Below, piece by piece: positions 21,896 through 31,126 of a stretch of 42,386 nucleotides of DNA (the first letter of the stretch is position 1; the number at the start of each line of letters is the position of its first letter). A program made the translations under genes and the position numbers. Source of the stretch: a virus. Under the pieces are notes generated by a model. That model saw only the letters and a list, made by a program, of their open reading frames with translations. It had not been told where the DNA came from and searched no databases. Location: IMG/VR virus record IMGVR_UViG_3300037247_000910, positions 1 through 42,386 of that record. One strand, written 5' to 3'.

Positions 21896-23327
21896 ATTAA
21901 AAGCATTTCCGCTTATATGGGCTATTTTGCCGGAGGAATTGATGGGGCTTGAGCAGGCATATCAAGCGTATTTGAAGGGGGAAACGAACCCAAAGGGAGA
22001 GGACAAAGGGAAAGTAGAAGCAGCGGGAGCGTTCAACATAGACACATCAAGAGTGGCGGAGACGTTTACCATGCATGGTGATATCGCCGTGATGTCTATT
22101 GCTGGTATGATAACACCAAAGGCAAGTATTTTTTCTCTTATCTTCGGAGGAACAACCCTTGATGTAATGACGAGAGATTTTCAGGCGCTTGTAAATAATG
22201 ACGATGTTAAGGCAATCGTACTGGACATTGATTCATCCGGAGGCAATGCATTCGGGATAGAGGAATTCGCCAATCTGGTATTCGAGAGCAGATCAAGCAA
22301 GCCGATTGTAACCGTTACGTCTACCGTGATGGCATCCGCCGCGATGTGGATCGGCGCAGCGGCTTCGGACGTATTTATCACCGGAGAAACAACAGTGACG
22401 GGTTCCCTGGCAGCATTGACATCGCATTTAGATATATCTGGACTTGAACAGAAACTTGGCGTCAAGACCACAGAGATATCTTCAGGTCCGCAGAAAAGAA
22501 TAGACTCCCGCTTTGCCCCTCTTACAGATGAAGGCAGGAAGGAATTACAAAGCAGGGTGGATTATATAGGCAATGTTATTGCCGAAGATATCGCACGTTT
22601 CAGGGGAATGGATATCAAGGCTGTCACGGAAAATATATCCGATGGCAGCATATTCATAGGATCTCAGGGAATTGAAGCAGGGCTGGTCGATAGGAAGATG
22701 AGCTTTGATGAACTGATAGATAATATTAACACGGAGCTATCGGGCTCCGAGAACAACAAGGACACTTTAATTGGAGGACAAGGCATGTTTGGAAAAGGTG
22801 TAAAAGCAAGCGTGGAAGCATTGAAGGAAGGGCATTTGGATATTTATAATGCGGTGCTCGCTCTCGGCAAGACAGAGGAGAGGGACAGTATAAACGGTGA
22901 GATCGCTGATGCGGCTGATAAGGCAAGGATTGAGGGACAAACGGCGGGTGAAGCGATAGGCGCAAAAGCGGAGTTGGCAAGGATACTGGACGTGGAGGCT
23001 CAGTTGATGCCAGGGCATGAAAAGCTAATAGCAAAGCTCAAGGCTGATGGCCACACTACCGGCACGGAGGCGGCGGCGGAAGTAGTAAAGGCCGAGAAAA
23101 CAAAACTGTCATCCGGCCTGAATACGCTGAAGACGGATTCTCCTGATCCGGCGGACAACAGCGCTGAGGAGGAAGCAATAAAGGCCGAAAACACAAAGAC
23201 AGCAAAAGAGAAGTGGGACGCAGATCCTAAATTGCAGACCGAGTTCAAGGGTGATTTTGCAGCATACGAATCGTATGTGAAGAGTGTCGAGGATGGCAAC
23301 GTCAAGGTCTTAGGGCAGACGAAGTAA
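21888..23327 (+). CDS. S49-type head maturation protease with C-terminal scaffold region
   Basis: 479 residues. Residues about 60-280 form a ClpP/SppA-like S49 peptidase (VKAIVLDIDSSGGNAFG, then TVMASAAMWIGAAASDV, with the nucleophile Ser, and GPQKRIDSRF). The C-terminal 180 residues are helical and charged, as in lambda gpC, where the 3' part also encodes the Nu3 scaffold. An internal ATG with GGAGG before it (about 22784) could start a separate scaffold product. Start 21888 is set by AAGGAGG. Confidence 0.9.
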   Translation: MHKLKAFPLIWAILPEELMGLEQAYQAYLKGETNPKGEDKGKVEAAGAFNIDTSRVAETFTMHGDIAVMSIAGMITPKASIFSLIFGGTTLDVMTRDFQALVNNDDVKAIVLDIDSSGGNAFGIEEFANLVFESRSSKPIVTVTSTVMASAAMWIGAAASDVFITGETTVTGSLAALTSHLDISGLEQKLGVKTTEISSGPQKRIDSRFAPLTDEGRKELQSRVDYIGNVIAEDIARFRGMDIKAVTENISDGSIFIGSQGIEAGLVDRKMSFDELIDNINTELSGSENNKDTLIGGQGMFGKGVKASVEALKEGHLDIYNAVLALGKTEERDSINGEIADAADKARIEGQTAGEAIGAKAELARILDVEAQLMPGHEKLIAKLKADGHTTGTEAAAEVVKAEKTKLSSGLNTLKTDSPDPADNSAEEEAIKAENTKTAKEKWDADPKLQTEFKGDFAAYESYVKSVEDGNVKVLGQTK

Positions 23328-23407
23328 AAAATTTAAGATTTAAGATTTAAGATTTCCGATTTACGAATAGCGAATCAGAATTTTAATTTAATTATTGGAG
23401 GTAGAAA

Positions 23408-23863
23408 ATGAGTGATCTGGACAGAATCAAGGAGTTGGAGGGCCAACTAACCGAAAGCCAGAACTCCGTTAAAGCATTGGAAAACCAGCAAGTCAAATCT
23501 GAGAAAGTGATTAACAGGCTGAAAAACCAGTTGGCAGAATTACAAAGCAGTAAACCCGGGGACAAAGCAAAAGCGTTGAAGATGTCGCAAGGATCTCTAA
23601 AGAAGGCGTTGGAGGCTCAGTTAGATAAAGCAAGGGACAAGATCAGTAATCTGCTTATCAGGGCCAAGAATGTCACGGGCAAAGGGCTTAAGATCCAGAC
23701 CCGTATCACCATGAAAAACAGTGATGACGACAAGGCAAAGGATGCCCTTACTGAGAAGCTGGAATCTTTGATACGCGAATCCGGAGACGGGTTCAGCCAG
23801 GTTATTGTTAGCATTACACCGGTCAAGGGTAAAGAAACGAGAGTCAGTATAAATATAGTATAG
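23408..23863 (+). CDS. Coiled-coil head-region protein
   Basis: 151 residues. Residues about 1-75 form a long coiled coil (LEGQLTESQNSVKALENQ...), then a mixed domain. TTGGAGG precedes the start. Lies between protease and decoration protein, where a scaffold or head accessory would be expected; not recognised. Confidence 0.6.
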   Translation: MSDLDRIKELEGQLTESQNSVKALENQQVKSEKVINRLKNQLAELQSSKPGDKAKALKMSQGSLKKALEAQLDKARDKISNLLIRAKNVTGKGLKIQTRITMKNSDDDKAKDALTEKLESLIRESGDGFSQVIVSITPVKGKETRVSINIV

Positions 23864-23881
23864 AAATAGACAAGATAGAAG

Positions 23882-23911
23882 ATTTACGAATTACGAATTA
23901 CGAATTACGAT
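23882..23911. repeat. ATTACGA 7-bp tandem array
   Basis: About four consecutive ATTACGA units followed by ATTTCAG units lie between two head genes. Similar arrays, in either orientation, occur at 26979-26991, 31089-31124, and shorter forms at 4463-4490, 9740-9756, 10789-10815 and 23337-23367. Confidence 0.75.
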
Positions 23912-23958
23912 TTCAGATTTCAGATTTAAGAATTATAACATTTTAACTGGAGGTAGAA

Positions 23959-24726
23959 ATGACGACTTTGGCGGTAGATATAACACGGGACCAGATACTC
24001 GGCGATATTAACGAGTTCCCGGTCATAGCGGCAGATATTATTTATGAAATGGCAGCGGTTGGCCTGGTGAATGCCAGTGGACATGCAAGGCCGCTGACAA
24101 GCGTTGACGATTTTGTGGGATTCGCACAGCGCAAGGCAGATAATTCGGCAGGTATAGCAGCAGCCATAAACGTAAAGGTTATCAAGAGAGGGGTGGTAAA
24201 ACTGTCAGTATCCGGGGCGGTGATTACAGACTATGGACAGCCGGTTTATGCAACGGATGATAATACCTTTGTCTTCTCTCCGGTCGGTGCAAAATATATC
24301 GGCAAGGTGATCAGGTTTGTTTCAGCAGGCGTGGTAGATGTTGCATTTGACGCGCTTAACGGCGTTGATCCGTATGGCGGCAGGGTGTGGGAAACTGTTT
24401 CTGTCGATTTAACACTTGACATTGAAGACAATGGAAAGGGTTTGTGGTTCGATACAGACACAAAAACAATAACTTTATTAACCTACGCCGCAGCGACAGC
24501 GTTGGACGTGCTTATTGTGAACGGAGGAGCATTTGGCACGGTAGCACTTCTGGTGGATCCAGCCGCAGGTGATAAAGTTGCGGGTCCCAATGACACTGGC
24601 GCAGACGGTGGGATTATGACTAATACCAAGGCAACTGCAAGACGTGGAGATTCCGTACATTTGCAGTCCGGTGGTGACGATGGCTACATTGTAAAAGCCA
24701 TCAAAGGTATCTGGACGATTGCATAG
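23959..24726 (+). CDS. Head decoration protein (DUF2190/gpD-like)
   Basis: 255 residues. The N-terminal half (GHARPLTSVDDFVGFAQRKADNSAGIAAAINVKV) resembles capsid-cement proteins that stabilise expanded heads; the C-terminal half is another beta-rich domain (DLDIED..., DDGYIVKAIKGIW). GGAGG precedes the ATG. Stands directly upstream of the major capsid gene, as in other lambda-like heads. Confidence 0.75.
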   Translation: MTTLAVDITRDQILGDINEFPVIAADIIYEMAAVGLVNASGHARPLTSVDDFVGFAQRKADNSAGIAAAINVKVIKRGVVKLSVSGAVITDYGQPVYATDDNTFVFSPVGAKYIGKVIRFVSAGVVDVAFDALNGVDPYGGRVWETVSVDLTLDIEDNGKGLWFDTDTKTITLLTYAAATALDVLIVNGGAFGTVALLVDPAAGDKVAGPNDTGADGGIMTNTKATARRGDSVHLQSGGDDGYIVKAIKGIWTIA

Positions 24727-24737
24727 GGAATAACAAC

Positions 24738-24773
24738 CCCCTTTTCCCCCTTTTTTAAGGGGGAAATAAGGGG
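24738..24773. other. GC/T-rich hairpin after the decoration gene
   Basis: CCCC-TTTT-CCCCC pairs with GGGGG-AAATAA-GGGG around a TTTTTT-rich loop. It is followed by ACTATGAGG, not a T-run. A possible weak terminator, RNA-stability hairpin or dispersed palindrome. Confidence 0.45.
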
Positions 24774-24800
24774 ACTATGAGGAATTGCAGGAGTGGTTGA

Positions 24801-24983
24801 ATGACAGAAAAAACACATAATCAGAAAACAAGAGCAAGGATAACCGAAGCATTAAAAGGGGAGTCTCTCTATGTTAATGGCACCAAGGTGCCATTACTTG
24901 GGGAAAACACCAGACGGATTATCCTTGACTGCAATGATTGTGCGATTGCTGAAATCCAACCAGGTTATAACATAATTAAATAA
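24801..24983 (+). CDS. Small hypothetical protein before the capsid gene
   Basis: 60 residues. Basic N-terminus and strand-rich middle (ESLYVNGTKVPLLG). AGGAG precedes the start. Family not recognised. Confidence 0.5.
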   Translation: MTEKTHNQKTRARITEALKGESLYVNGTKVPLLGENTRRIILDCNDCAIAEIQPGYNIIK

Positions 24984-25023
24984 ACCGTATCGGTAAGTTT
25001 CACCCTCCCAAAAGAGGCCACTG

Positions 25024-25069
25024 AAAGCCCGATTGTTCAAATTTATTTTTGTGCAGTTGGGCTTTTTTT
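25024..25069 (+). terminator. Intrinsic terminator just upstream of the major capsid gene
   Basis: AAAGCCCGATTG (25024-25035) pairs with CAGTTGGGCTTT (25054-25065) over 12 bp including G-T pairs, followed by a run of T to 25069. The capsid SD starts at once afterwards (GGGAGG). It must either be partial or be overcome by antitermination, since the late genes run through it. Confidence 0.75.
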
Positions 25070-25085
25070 ATTGGGAGGTAAAGAC

Positions 25086-26015
25086 ATGGGAGCACAAGCA
25101 TTATCAAGCAGGGCGATCATAGGGTGGTTCTTTAATCGTTTAGCGCAAAGCATAGGCTCCGAGTGGATTGGCCCGCTCGGAATGCTATCAGAATCAGACC
25201 AGGAGAGCGAGACATACAAATGGCTCGGCATGGCTCCGATGATGCGTGAATGGATAGGCGGCAGAAACGCCAAGGGCTTCAGAGAAAATGGCATCACCAT
25301 CATAAACAAGAAGTATGAAGCAACGATAGAGGTGCTAGGTGAGGAGATCAGGCGCGACAAGACAACACAGGTAAGGACAAGGATCAATGAGCTTGCAGAC
25401 AGGACTAATGCACATTGGGCAAAGCTATTAACCACTCTCATAGAAAATGGTGAAACCAGTCTGTGCTATGACGGCCAGGCTTTCTTTGACACAGACCATA
25501 GCGAAGGCGATTCAGGTACTCAGGACAATGACATCACTTATGACGTTGCTACTACCACAGCGCCAACCGCCGCAGAGATGGAGCTGATTATACTTGCCGC
25601 AGTTGCAAAGATACTGGGCTATAAAGACGACCAGGGTGAGCCAATGAACGAGGGGGCGAATGATTTCAGGATAATGGTCCCGGTTCCATTTATGGCCGCA
25701 GCCATGGCCGCACTCAGGAATGCCACTATCGTTGACAGCAGTGGTTCCAGGGCAAACACAATTCTCAGCAGCGGGTTCAGGTTCTCATTGGATGTTAATC
25801 CAAGGCTGACCTGGACTACGAAGCTTGCAGTCTTCAGGGCCGATGCCAATACCGCGCCATTTATCAGGCAGTCAGAGAAACCTGTCCAGCTCAAGGCAAA
25901 GGCTGAAGGATCTGAGTTTGAGTTCGACAATGACAAACATCAGTATGGCGTGGACTGCAACCGAAACGTAGGGTACGGCTACTGGCAGCAAGCTTGTTTA
26001 ACTACATTGACATAG
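25086..26015 (+). CDS. Major capsid protein (Mu gpT-like)
   Basis: 309 residues. Segments SETYKWLGMAPMMREWIGGR, NKKYEATIEVLGEEIRRDK, GQAFFDTDHSEGDSG, FRIMVPVPF and the C-terminal KHQYGVDCNRNVGYGYWQQA are those of Mu-like prophage major head subunit gpT, an HK97-fold capsid. The start at 25086 has GGGAGG upstream. The preceding terminator makes its expression a likely control point. Expected to be the most abundant virion protein. Confidence 0.92.
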   Translation: MGAQALSSRAIIGWFFNRLAQSIGSEWIGPLGMLSESDQESETYKWLGMAPMMREWIGGRNAKGFRENGITIINKKYEATIEVLGEEIRRDKTTQVRTRINELADRTNAHWAKLLTTLIENGETSLCYDGQAFFDTDHSEGDSGTQDNDITYDVATTTAPTAAEMELIILAAVAKILGYKDDQGEPMNEGANDFRIMVPVPFMAAAMAALRNATIVDSSGSRANTILSSGFRFSLDVNPRLTWTTKLAVFRADANTAPFIRQSEKPVQLKAKAEGSEFEFDNDKHQYGVDCNRNVGYGYWQQACLTTLT

Positions 26016-26089
26016 TGAATAATTAAGGAATTTGGGGATTGAGGAATTGAAGGATTAATTCTTAAATCCCTGAATTCTTGAATCTGATT

Positions 26090-26398
26090 ATGACAACATT
26101 CAAAGACGACTTATTAACGGATCGGGATATATTTCTGGATGATGACGAATTCGCCGAAGAGTTTGTCTTCAGCCGATCAGGGGCAACGATTAAATGTATT
26201 TTTAACAATGCATTTGTCGTTGTGTTGGATGATGTGGAATCAACAGCTCCGGCCATAGAGGCAGTGAAGGATAGTGATATTACGGGCATTATACATGGTG
26301 ACACACTTACAAGGGTATCTACCGGCATTGTGTACAAGGTCACAGGCGTACAACCTGACGGCACGGGGATGACGATGGTTTTATTGTCGCAAGGTTAG
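26090..26398 (+). CDS. Head-tail joining (lambda FII-like) protein
   Basis: 102 residues from the ATG at 26090 (a TTG at 26078 is in frame). Strand-rich, with FDDDEFAEEF-type acidic N-terminus and GDTLTRVSTGIVYKVTGVQPDGTGMT, the pattern of Phage_attach/FII-like connector proteins following the capsid gene. It would form the gateway to the tail. Confidence 0.65.
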   Translation: MTTFKDDLLTDRDIFLDDDEFAEEFVFSRSGATIKCIFNNAFVVVLDDVESTAPAIEAVKDSDITGIIHGDTLTRVSTGIVYKVTGVQPDGTGMTMVLLSQG

Positions 26399-26455
26399 GG
26401 CGCAGGCACTGCGCCCCTACATCGTAAATCTAAAATCTGAAATCATAAATCCAAA

Positions 26456-26917
26456 ATGGCTGATTCCGTAAGACAACAAATTGTAGATGCGTTTATAGCT
26501 TTATTGACGACCATTACGACTGTAAATGAGTATGAGACTAATCTTGGGTTGAATATAACTGAATGGCGTACTGAGGATTGGCAGGAGTCGGATCTGCCGG
26601 GGTGCGATGTCAGAGATCCGGACGAAACCACAGAAGTCAAGGGCCAGCATCACTACAACACAGTCAGTATCGAGCTAGAGGCGAAGGTGAAGAACACAGC
26701 AGCTCCGGGTGTAGTAAGGGACGTAATTGCGGACATCAATAAGGCAATCGGTACTGTGGCCAAAACAGACGCACTCGGCAGTCTTGTGACGCAGATATCA
26801 CCGGTTGAAAACGAATCGATTGATTTCGAGAAGAAGGACAGGAGTTTTGGCGGAGTATTAATGAAACTTAATATTTCATACAGAATAAAGGCATTTAAAC
26901 CTTATACAGTAGCTTAA
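26456..26917 (+). CDS. Tail terminator/completion-like protein
   Basis: 153 residues. N-terminal helix QQIVDAFIALLTTI and later YNTVSIELEAKVKN, with a beta-rich end. The size, position between connector and tail tube, and strand-helix pattern suit a tail-end completion protein (gpU or similar). Family not firmly recognised. Confidence 0.55.
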   Translation: MADSVRQQIVDAFIALLTTITTVNEYETNLGLNITEWRTEDWQESDLPGCDVRDPDETTEVKGQHHYNTVSIELEAKVKNTAAPGVVRDVIADINKAIGTVAKTDALGSLVTQISPVENESIDFEKKDRSFGGVLMKLNISYRIKAFKPYTVA

Positions 26918-26978
26918 TAATGATTTACGATTTGGGATTTACGATTTGGGATTTAAAAAATTCGTAATTCGTAATTCG

Positions 26979-26991
26979 TAATTCGTAATTC
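26979..26991. repeat. TTCGTAA tandem array
   Basis: About four TTCGTAA units (26980-27000) follow several TTTACGATTTGGGA units (26921-26965), so the gap contains complementary halves that could fold back. The major tail gene SD starts at 27000. Confidence 0.7.
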
Positions 26992-27010
26992 TAACTAGAG
27001 GGAGGTAAAC

Positions 27011-27784
27011 ATGGGTACAAACGACATTACAATTGGAGGAGCGAGGTTATTCTTCAATGACGGAGGGCAGGATGGAAACGACGGTAACGGATTTCTTGAT
27101 CTTGGGAATATTCCGGAGGTAGCTATCCAGCGTCTCATAAGTGAGATTGAGCATTTTTCATATAACGCAGCTGCAGCGGCAAGGCTGAAGGACCTGAATA
27201 TTGTTACAGACTTAGGCTTTAAGATTCCGGTAACGATAGATGAATTCTTCCCGGAGAACTGGAACATCCTTCTATTCGGTGACGGCACGACAACACAGTC
27301 ACAATCAGCATCATCCGCAACAACCGAATTGCATAATGCACCCGTCATACTCGACAGGTCAATCTTTACGGTATATACAAACATATCAGCACTGGTAGTG
27401 AAAGGAGACTCAGGCACTCCCACATACGTGCTGGATACGGATTATGAGCTTATCAATGCCAAGACCGGAGAAATCAAGATACTTTCTTCAGGATCGATAA
27501 CAACGGGACTTGCGCTGGAGCTTGATTACTCATACGCCGCACGTTCCAGGGAGAAGATAGTTCCGGGCAACGACACATCGATCAAGGGATCTGCAAGGCT
27601 GGAATTCGAGGGAGGCATCAACGGTAATGACGTTACATGGATAATCCAGAACTGCGAACTCAAACCGGAGGGAGATAATTCATTATCATCAACCGAACCC
27701 TCAACGGCGCAACTGGTACTGAATATATTGGTGGATAAGTCCGTCACCCCGTCAGAGCCGTTTGGCTATGTATTAGTAGAATAG
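27011..27784 (+). CDS. Major tail tube protein
   Basis: 257 residues. Beta-rich with ITIGGARLFFN, FKIPVTIDEFFPENW and GSARLEFEGGINGNDVTWIIQNCELKPEG, the usual progression of siphophage tail tube proteins. GGGAGG upstream. Position between head-completion and tape-measure genes fits. Confidence 0.8.
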   Translation: MGTNDITIGGARLFFNDGGQDGNDGNGFLDLGNIPEVAIQRLISEIEHFSYNAAAAARLKDLNIVTDLGFKIPVTIDEFFPENWNILLFGDGTTTQSQSASSATTELHNAPVILDRSIFTVYTNISALVVKGDSGTPTYVLDTDYELINAKTGEIKILSSGSITTGLALELDYSYAARSREKIVPGNDTSIKGSARLEFEGGINGNDVTWIIQNCELKPEGDNSLSSTEPSTAQLVLNILVDKSVTPSEPFGYVLVE

Positions 27785-27785
27785 C

Positions 27786-28295
27786 ATGGAAGATTTATTT
27801 GGTGAAGGGAAAGCTGTATTTATCAAGACCGATTACGGGGAGACCGCAGAGAGATTTATGCGCTTCCTTAAAGTAAAGGAACTCCCCGAGTTTTACCGCA
27901 TAAATGAGATAAAGGATGAGAGGGAGAGGACGCTTGCCTTTATCGCCATGATCAAGGAAAAGGTTACAGGAGAGATAGATAGCCTTCCTGCCAACGATGT
28001 ACGAGATGCGTTTATAGATATGAATTTCGGCAGCCCTGCCGAGCGGGACAAAAAGAAAGTAGGGGCAGAAGATTTTCTGCCCGTACACAACCTTGCAAGC
28101 GCTATTGGCTTCCTGGTCAGCCAGGGCCACCGCTTAAGCGACATTATGGAATATCCCCTGCCACGTTTCAGGCTATATGGAGATACGGCAAGTGACCGGG
28201 TGTATGGTAAAAAAGAGAAACCGAAAAAGATGGATCCACTTGATGCGTTTATAAAACTAGGATTCCCGATAAAGAGAAAACCAAAAAATGGCTAA
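27786..28295 (+). CDS. Putative tail assembly chaperone
   Basis: 169 residues between tube and tape-measure genes, where gpG/GT chaperones lie. Helical, with VHNLASAIGFLVSQGHRLSDIMEYPLPRFRLY. It is a single frame; no slippery site joining a second chaperone frame is obvious. Ends overlapping the tape measure by 8 bases. Confidence 0.6.
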   Translation: MEDLFGEGKAVFIKTDYGETAERFMRFLKVKELPEFYRINEIKDERERTLAFIAMIKEKVTGEIDSLPANDVRDAFIDMNFGSPAERDKKKVGAEDFLPVHNLASAIGFLVSQGHRLSDIMEYPLPRFRLYGDTASDRVYGKKEKPKKMDPLDAFIKLGFPIKRKPKNG

Positions 28296-31053
28296 GAAAA
28301 AACATATAGATATTACGGCGGATGGCACCCAGGCAAGGACCACTATCGGCCAGCTCGAGGACTACACCAAGAAGTCCATGAAGGAATCTGCTCGGGCGGT
28401 TGATAAATCCAGCAAGGATATAGCCGGCGCATACAAGAAGATGGGGATCAGGACCGATGAATCAATCAGGAAAAGCACAAAAGCCGCAAAAGATAATTAT
28501 GCAAAGATAAAACACAGCGGCACAGCATCCGCCCGGGAGATCAAGGCCGCGCATAACAAAATGACCGCAAAGATCAAGGCCAATAACATGGAGATGCGCG
28601 GTGGCGCAGGGATGCTGTCGAAAATGTACGGATCGTTAAAGACCAAATTCGTAGCGTTTGCAGCCGTAGCCGCAGCAGCAGCCGTGACGTTTGCCACATT
28701 CACATTCGGCAAAAAAGCATTGTCCGAATCCATAAAGTTCGAGAGTGCATTACTGGACCTACAGAAAGTAATGGATGATACGGAGGGTTCCGCTGAGAGA
28801 TTTACCGGCACGGTAAACAAGATGGCAAAGAAGTACGGAGTGTCCGCCGCCGAAATATTACAGGGCGCCGCAAACTTCAAACAGGCCGGGTTCGATCTCG
28901 AAGAAGTCTTTACTCTGCAAGCCGCAGCGCTTGATCTTGTTATAGCCGGTGACATCGAAGCGGCGCAGGCATCCGACCTCCTGGTAGCATCCCTGAAAGG
29001 GTTTAAAGCCCCTGCATCCGAAGCGACAAGGCTGATAGATGTGATGAACGAAGTATCCAACAGGTACGCAACGAACCTTGAGGAGCTTGCAATCGGCATG
29101 GCCGAATTTTCTCCTATCGCCGCAAAAATGAATCTAAGCTTTGAAGAGACGGCGGGTTTATTAACGCCCATCATAGAGATATTCAGATCAGGTTCGGAAG
29201 CAGCCGTAGCTTTAAAGATGGGGATGTTGAGGCTTGTCAGTGATCAGGCACCCGTACTGGAGGGTCTCCGTAGACTTGAAATCAACCAGAGAAAGGCTAA
29301 TGGCAGCCTGAAATCTGGCAGAGACATACTACTCGAAGTTGCTGCGGCATTCCGGACCGTGGAAGAAACTGAGAAGTTAAAGCTAACAGCGGATCTGGTT
29401 GGCATTAGACAGGCAGGTAAAATGGTAGAAGTATTCGATGGCCTGAATAAGACTCTTGAGATCACGCAGGTAGCAATGAACGCAACAGGATCAGCGGCAA
29501 AAGAAGTTGCCATCAGGCTGGGATCAACAGAGAAGAAAATAGACAAGATGAAGGTTACTTTCAGTATTATGGCGAAGACTGTGGGTGACGAACTCAAGCC
29601 TGCCTTAAGGTGGCTTGTAGATTGGGCAACCACAATCATTCCCATTATGACACCCATAGCAGTTTTTGTTTCAGGTACGCTGGCCGCAGCCTTCAATATA
29701 GCCAAGGCTGCTTTTTTAACTGCGTCACAAGGAGTGCTTTATTTCGCCAAAGGAATTGCGTTTCTGACAGATAAATTCGGCATCACGAACGATGCAACGT
29801 CAACCCTTAACGAGATGTTGAAAGACATGGACAAGCAGATGAAGAAAACGCAAGACAACATAGCAAGGGCTGGCAGGAAAATGATAGGGCTGGCAGAGGC
29901 AGAAGACAAACTAACTGTGGCAACTAAAAAATCAAAGAAGGAAGCGGAGGCACTTGAAAAACGACAACAGGAAGTTATTGATGCGTACGAAGAATCTGCC
30001 AAGGCCGCCGCAGAAGAATCGGATAAAAGGATTGAAGCGCTTAAGAAACAGGAAGATGCGCAGAAGTCCGTAAACACCGAGACCAGGAAAAGGATCAGCG
30101 ATGCAAAGCAGGCTCTTAAGGACCTGCGAAGTGATATCACTGCCATAGACGCTCTCCTTGAATCCATAAGGGCATCCATGGCGGCAGCGGATGTCACCAA
30201 AGAACAGCAGGGGCTTACCTCGGCTCAGGTATTAATAGACAATGTCAACAGGGCCGTCGAACTATCAAAACAAGCGGACAAGGCGTTTAAGGAAGGCCGT
30301 AAAGATGAGGCAATAGCACTGACAAAGGCAGTCATAGACGCACGGAATGCAGTAGCATCCGCAAACAAATTAGAAATGCAGGAGGCAGGCATAAGTCCGG
30401 CAGGGCTGGACGAAGCAAGGGAACTTGCAGAACGCCTGGCCGTAGACGTACAGAAAATGGCTACGACGTTCAGCGAATTACAAGCGGATAAGATCCCCGG
30501 AGCTACCGAGGAGATAGCAAAACTGGAAGTCGAATTAACTACAGGCAAAGAAATACTCAAGGAATATGTGACATTAATAAAAGAAGCCACAACCGAAGCA
30601 ACGGCACTCAAAGACAAGCTCAGCCTGGACACTACGTCCACACACACGCAAATAATCAAGACCGTACAGGCACAGTCAGAAGGCGGGCCTATACAGCCTA
30701 TCAAGGCTAAGACAGGCAGATACCTCCCCGGATATGGCGGCGGTGACAGGAGACACATATTGGGAGAGGACGGCGAATTTATGATGCGGAAAGAGGCCGT
30801 GCGGGATCTCGGGCTGGACGCCGCTTACGCATTTAACAACAGAGACATCCCTGCATTACTTGCCAGCTTGGCACCGGCACAGAGGATGGCAGAAGGCGGA
30901 CCTGTGAAAGGACCCGTAGAAACAGTGAATTGGAATATTACAGCCGGAGGGAATACGGTCAAGACAACCGCGCCGAAGGATTCAACAACGACATTTATGA
31001 ACGGCATCAAGAGGATGAATATTATATACGGGAGAGGGGATAGAGTCTTTTGA
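28288..31053 (+). CDS. Tape measure protein
   Basis: 921 residues. Long helical regions, an Ala/Gly-rich hydrophobic segment (residues about 110-135), the KYGVSAAEILQGAANFKQAGFDLEEVF segment of the TP901-type tail minor protein family, several coiled-coil stretches (about 500-620 and 680-760) and a C-terminal domain. By the usual 1.5 angstrom per residue this suggests a tail of about 140 nm, an estimate only. It sets tail length and enters the host envelope at infection. Confidence 0.95.
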   Translation: MAKKKHIDITADGTQARTTIGQLEDYTKKSMKESARAVDKSSKDIAGAYKKMGIRTDESIRKSTKAAKDNYAKIKHSGTASAREIKAAHNKMTAKIKANNMEMRGGAGMLSKMYGSLKTKFVAFAAVAAAAAVTFATFTFGKKALSESIKFESALLDLQKVMDDTEGSAERFTGTVNKMAKKYGVSAAEILQGAANFKQAGFDLEEVFTLQAAALDLVIAGDIEAAQASDLLVASLKGFKAPASEATRLIDVMNEVSNRYATNLEELAIGMAEFSPIAAKMNLSFEETAGLLTPIIEIFRSGSEAAVALKMGMLRLVSDQAPVLEGLRRLEINQRKANGSLKSGRDILLEVAAAFRTVEETEKLKLTADLVGIRQAGKMVEVFDGLNKTLEITQVAMNATGSAAKEVAIRLGSTEKKIDKMKVTFSIMAKTVGDELKPALRWLVDWATTIIPIMTPIAVFVSGTLAAAFNIAKAAFLTASQGVLYFAKGIAFLTDKFGITNDATSTLNEMLKDMDKQMKKTQDNIARAGRKMIGLAEAEDKLTVATKKSKKEAEALEKRQQEVIDAYEESAKAAAEESDKRIEALKKQEDAQKSVNTETRKRISDAKQALKDLRSDITAIDALLESIRASMAAADVTKEQQGLTSAQVLIDNVNRAVELSKQADKAFKEGRKDEAIALTKAVIDARNAVASANKLEMQEAGISPAGLDEARELAERLAVDVQKMATTFSELQADKIPGATEEIAKLEVELTTGKEILKEYVTLIKEATTEATALKDKLSLDTTSTHTQIIKTVQAQSEGGPIQPIKAKTGRYLPGYGGGDRRHILGEDGEFMMRKEAVRDLGLDAAYAFNNRDIPALLASLAPAQRMAEGGPVKGPVETVNWNITAGGNTVKTTAPKDSTTTFMNGIKRMNIIYGRGDRVF

Positions 31054-31088
31054 TTTTAGATTTACGATTTGAGATTTCAGATTTAAAA

Positions 31089-31124
31089 ATCGTAATTCGT
31101 AATTCGTAATTCGTAATTCGTAAA
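31089..31124. repeat. CGTAATT tandem array, fold-back with preceding TTACGA
   Basis: Five CGTAATT units follow GATTTACGATTTGAG units (31060-31085); the outer GATTTACG and CGTAAATC are exact complements, so the spacer could form one long hairpin. The next gene starts at 31127 with little room for an SD. Confidence 0.7.
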
Positions 31125-31126
31125 TC

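Noticed and set aside
28497-30758. Long minus-strand open frames opposite the tape measure
   Set aside because: They mirror the strongly biased codons of the tape-measure gene and have no SD or domain.
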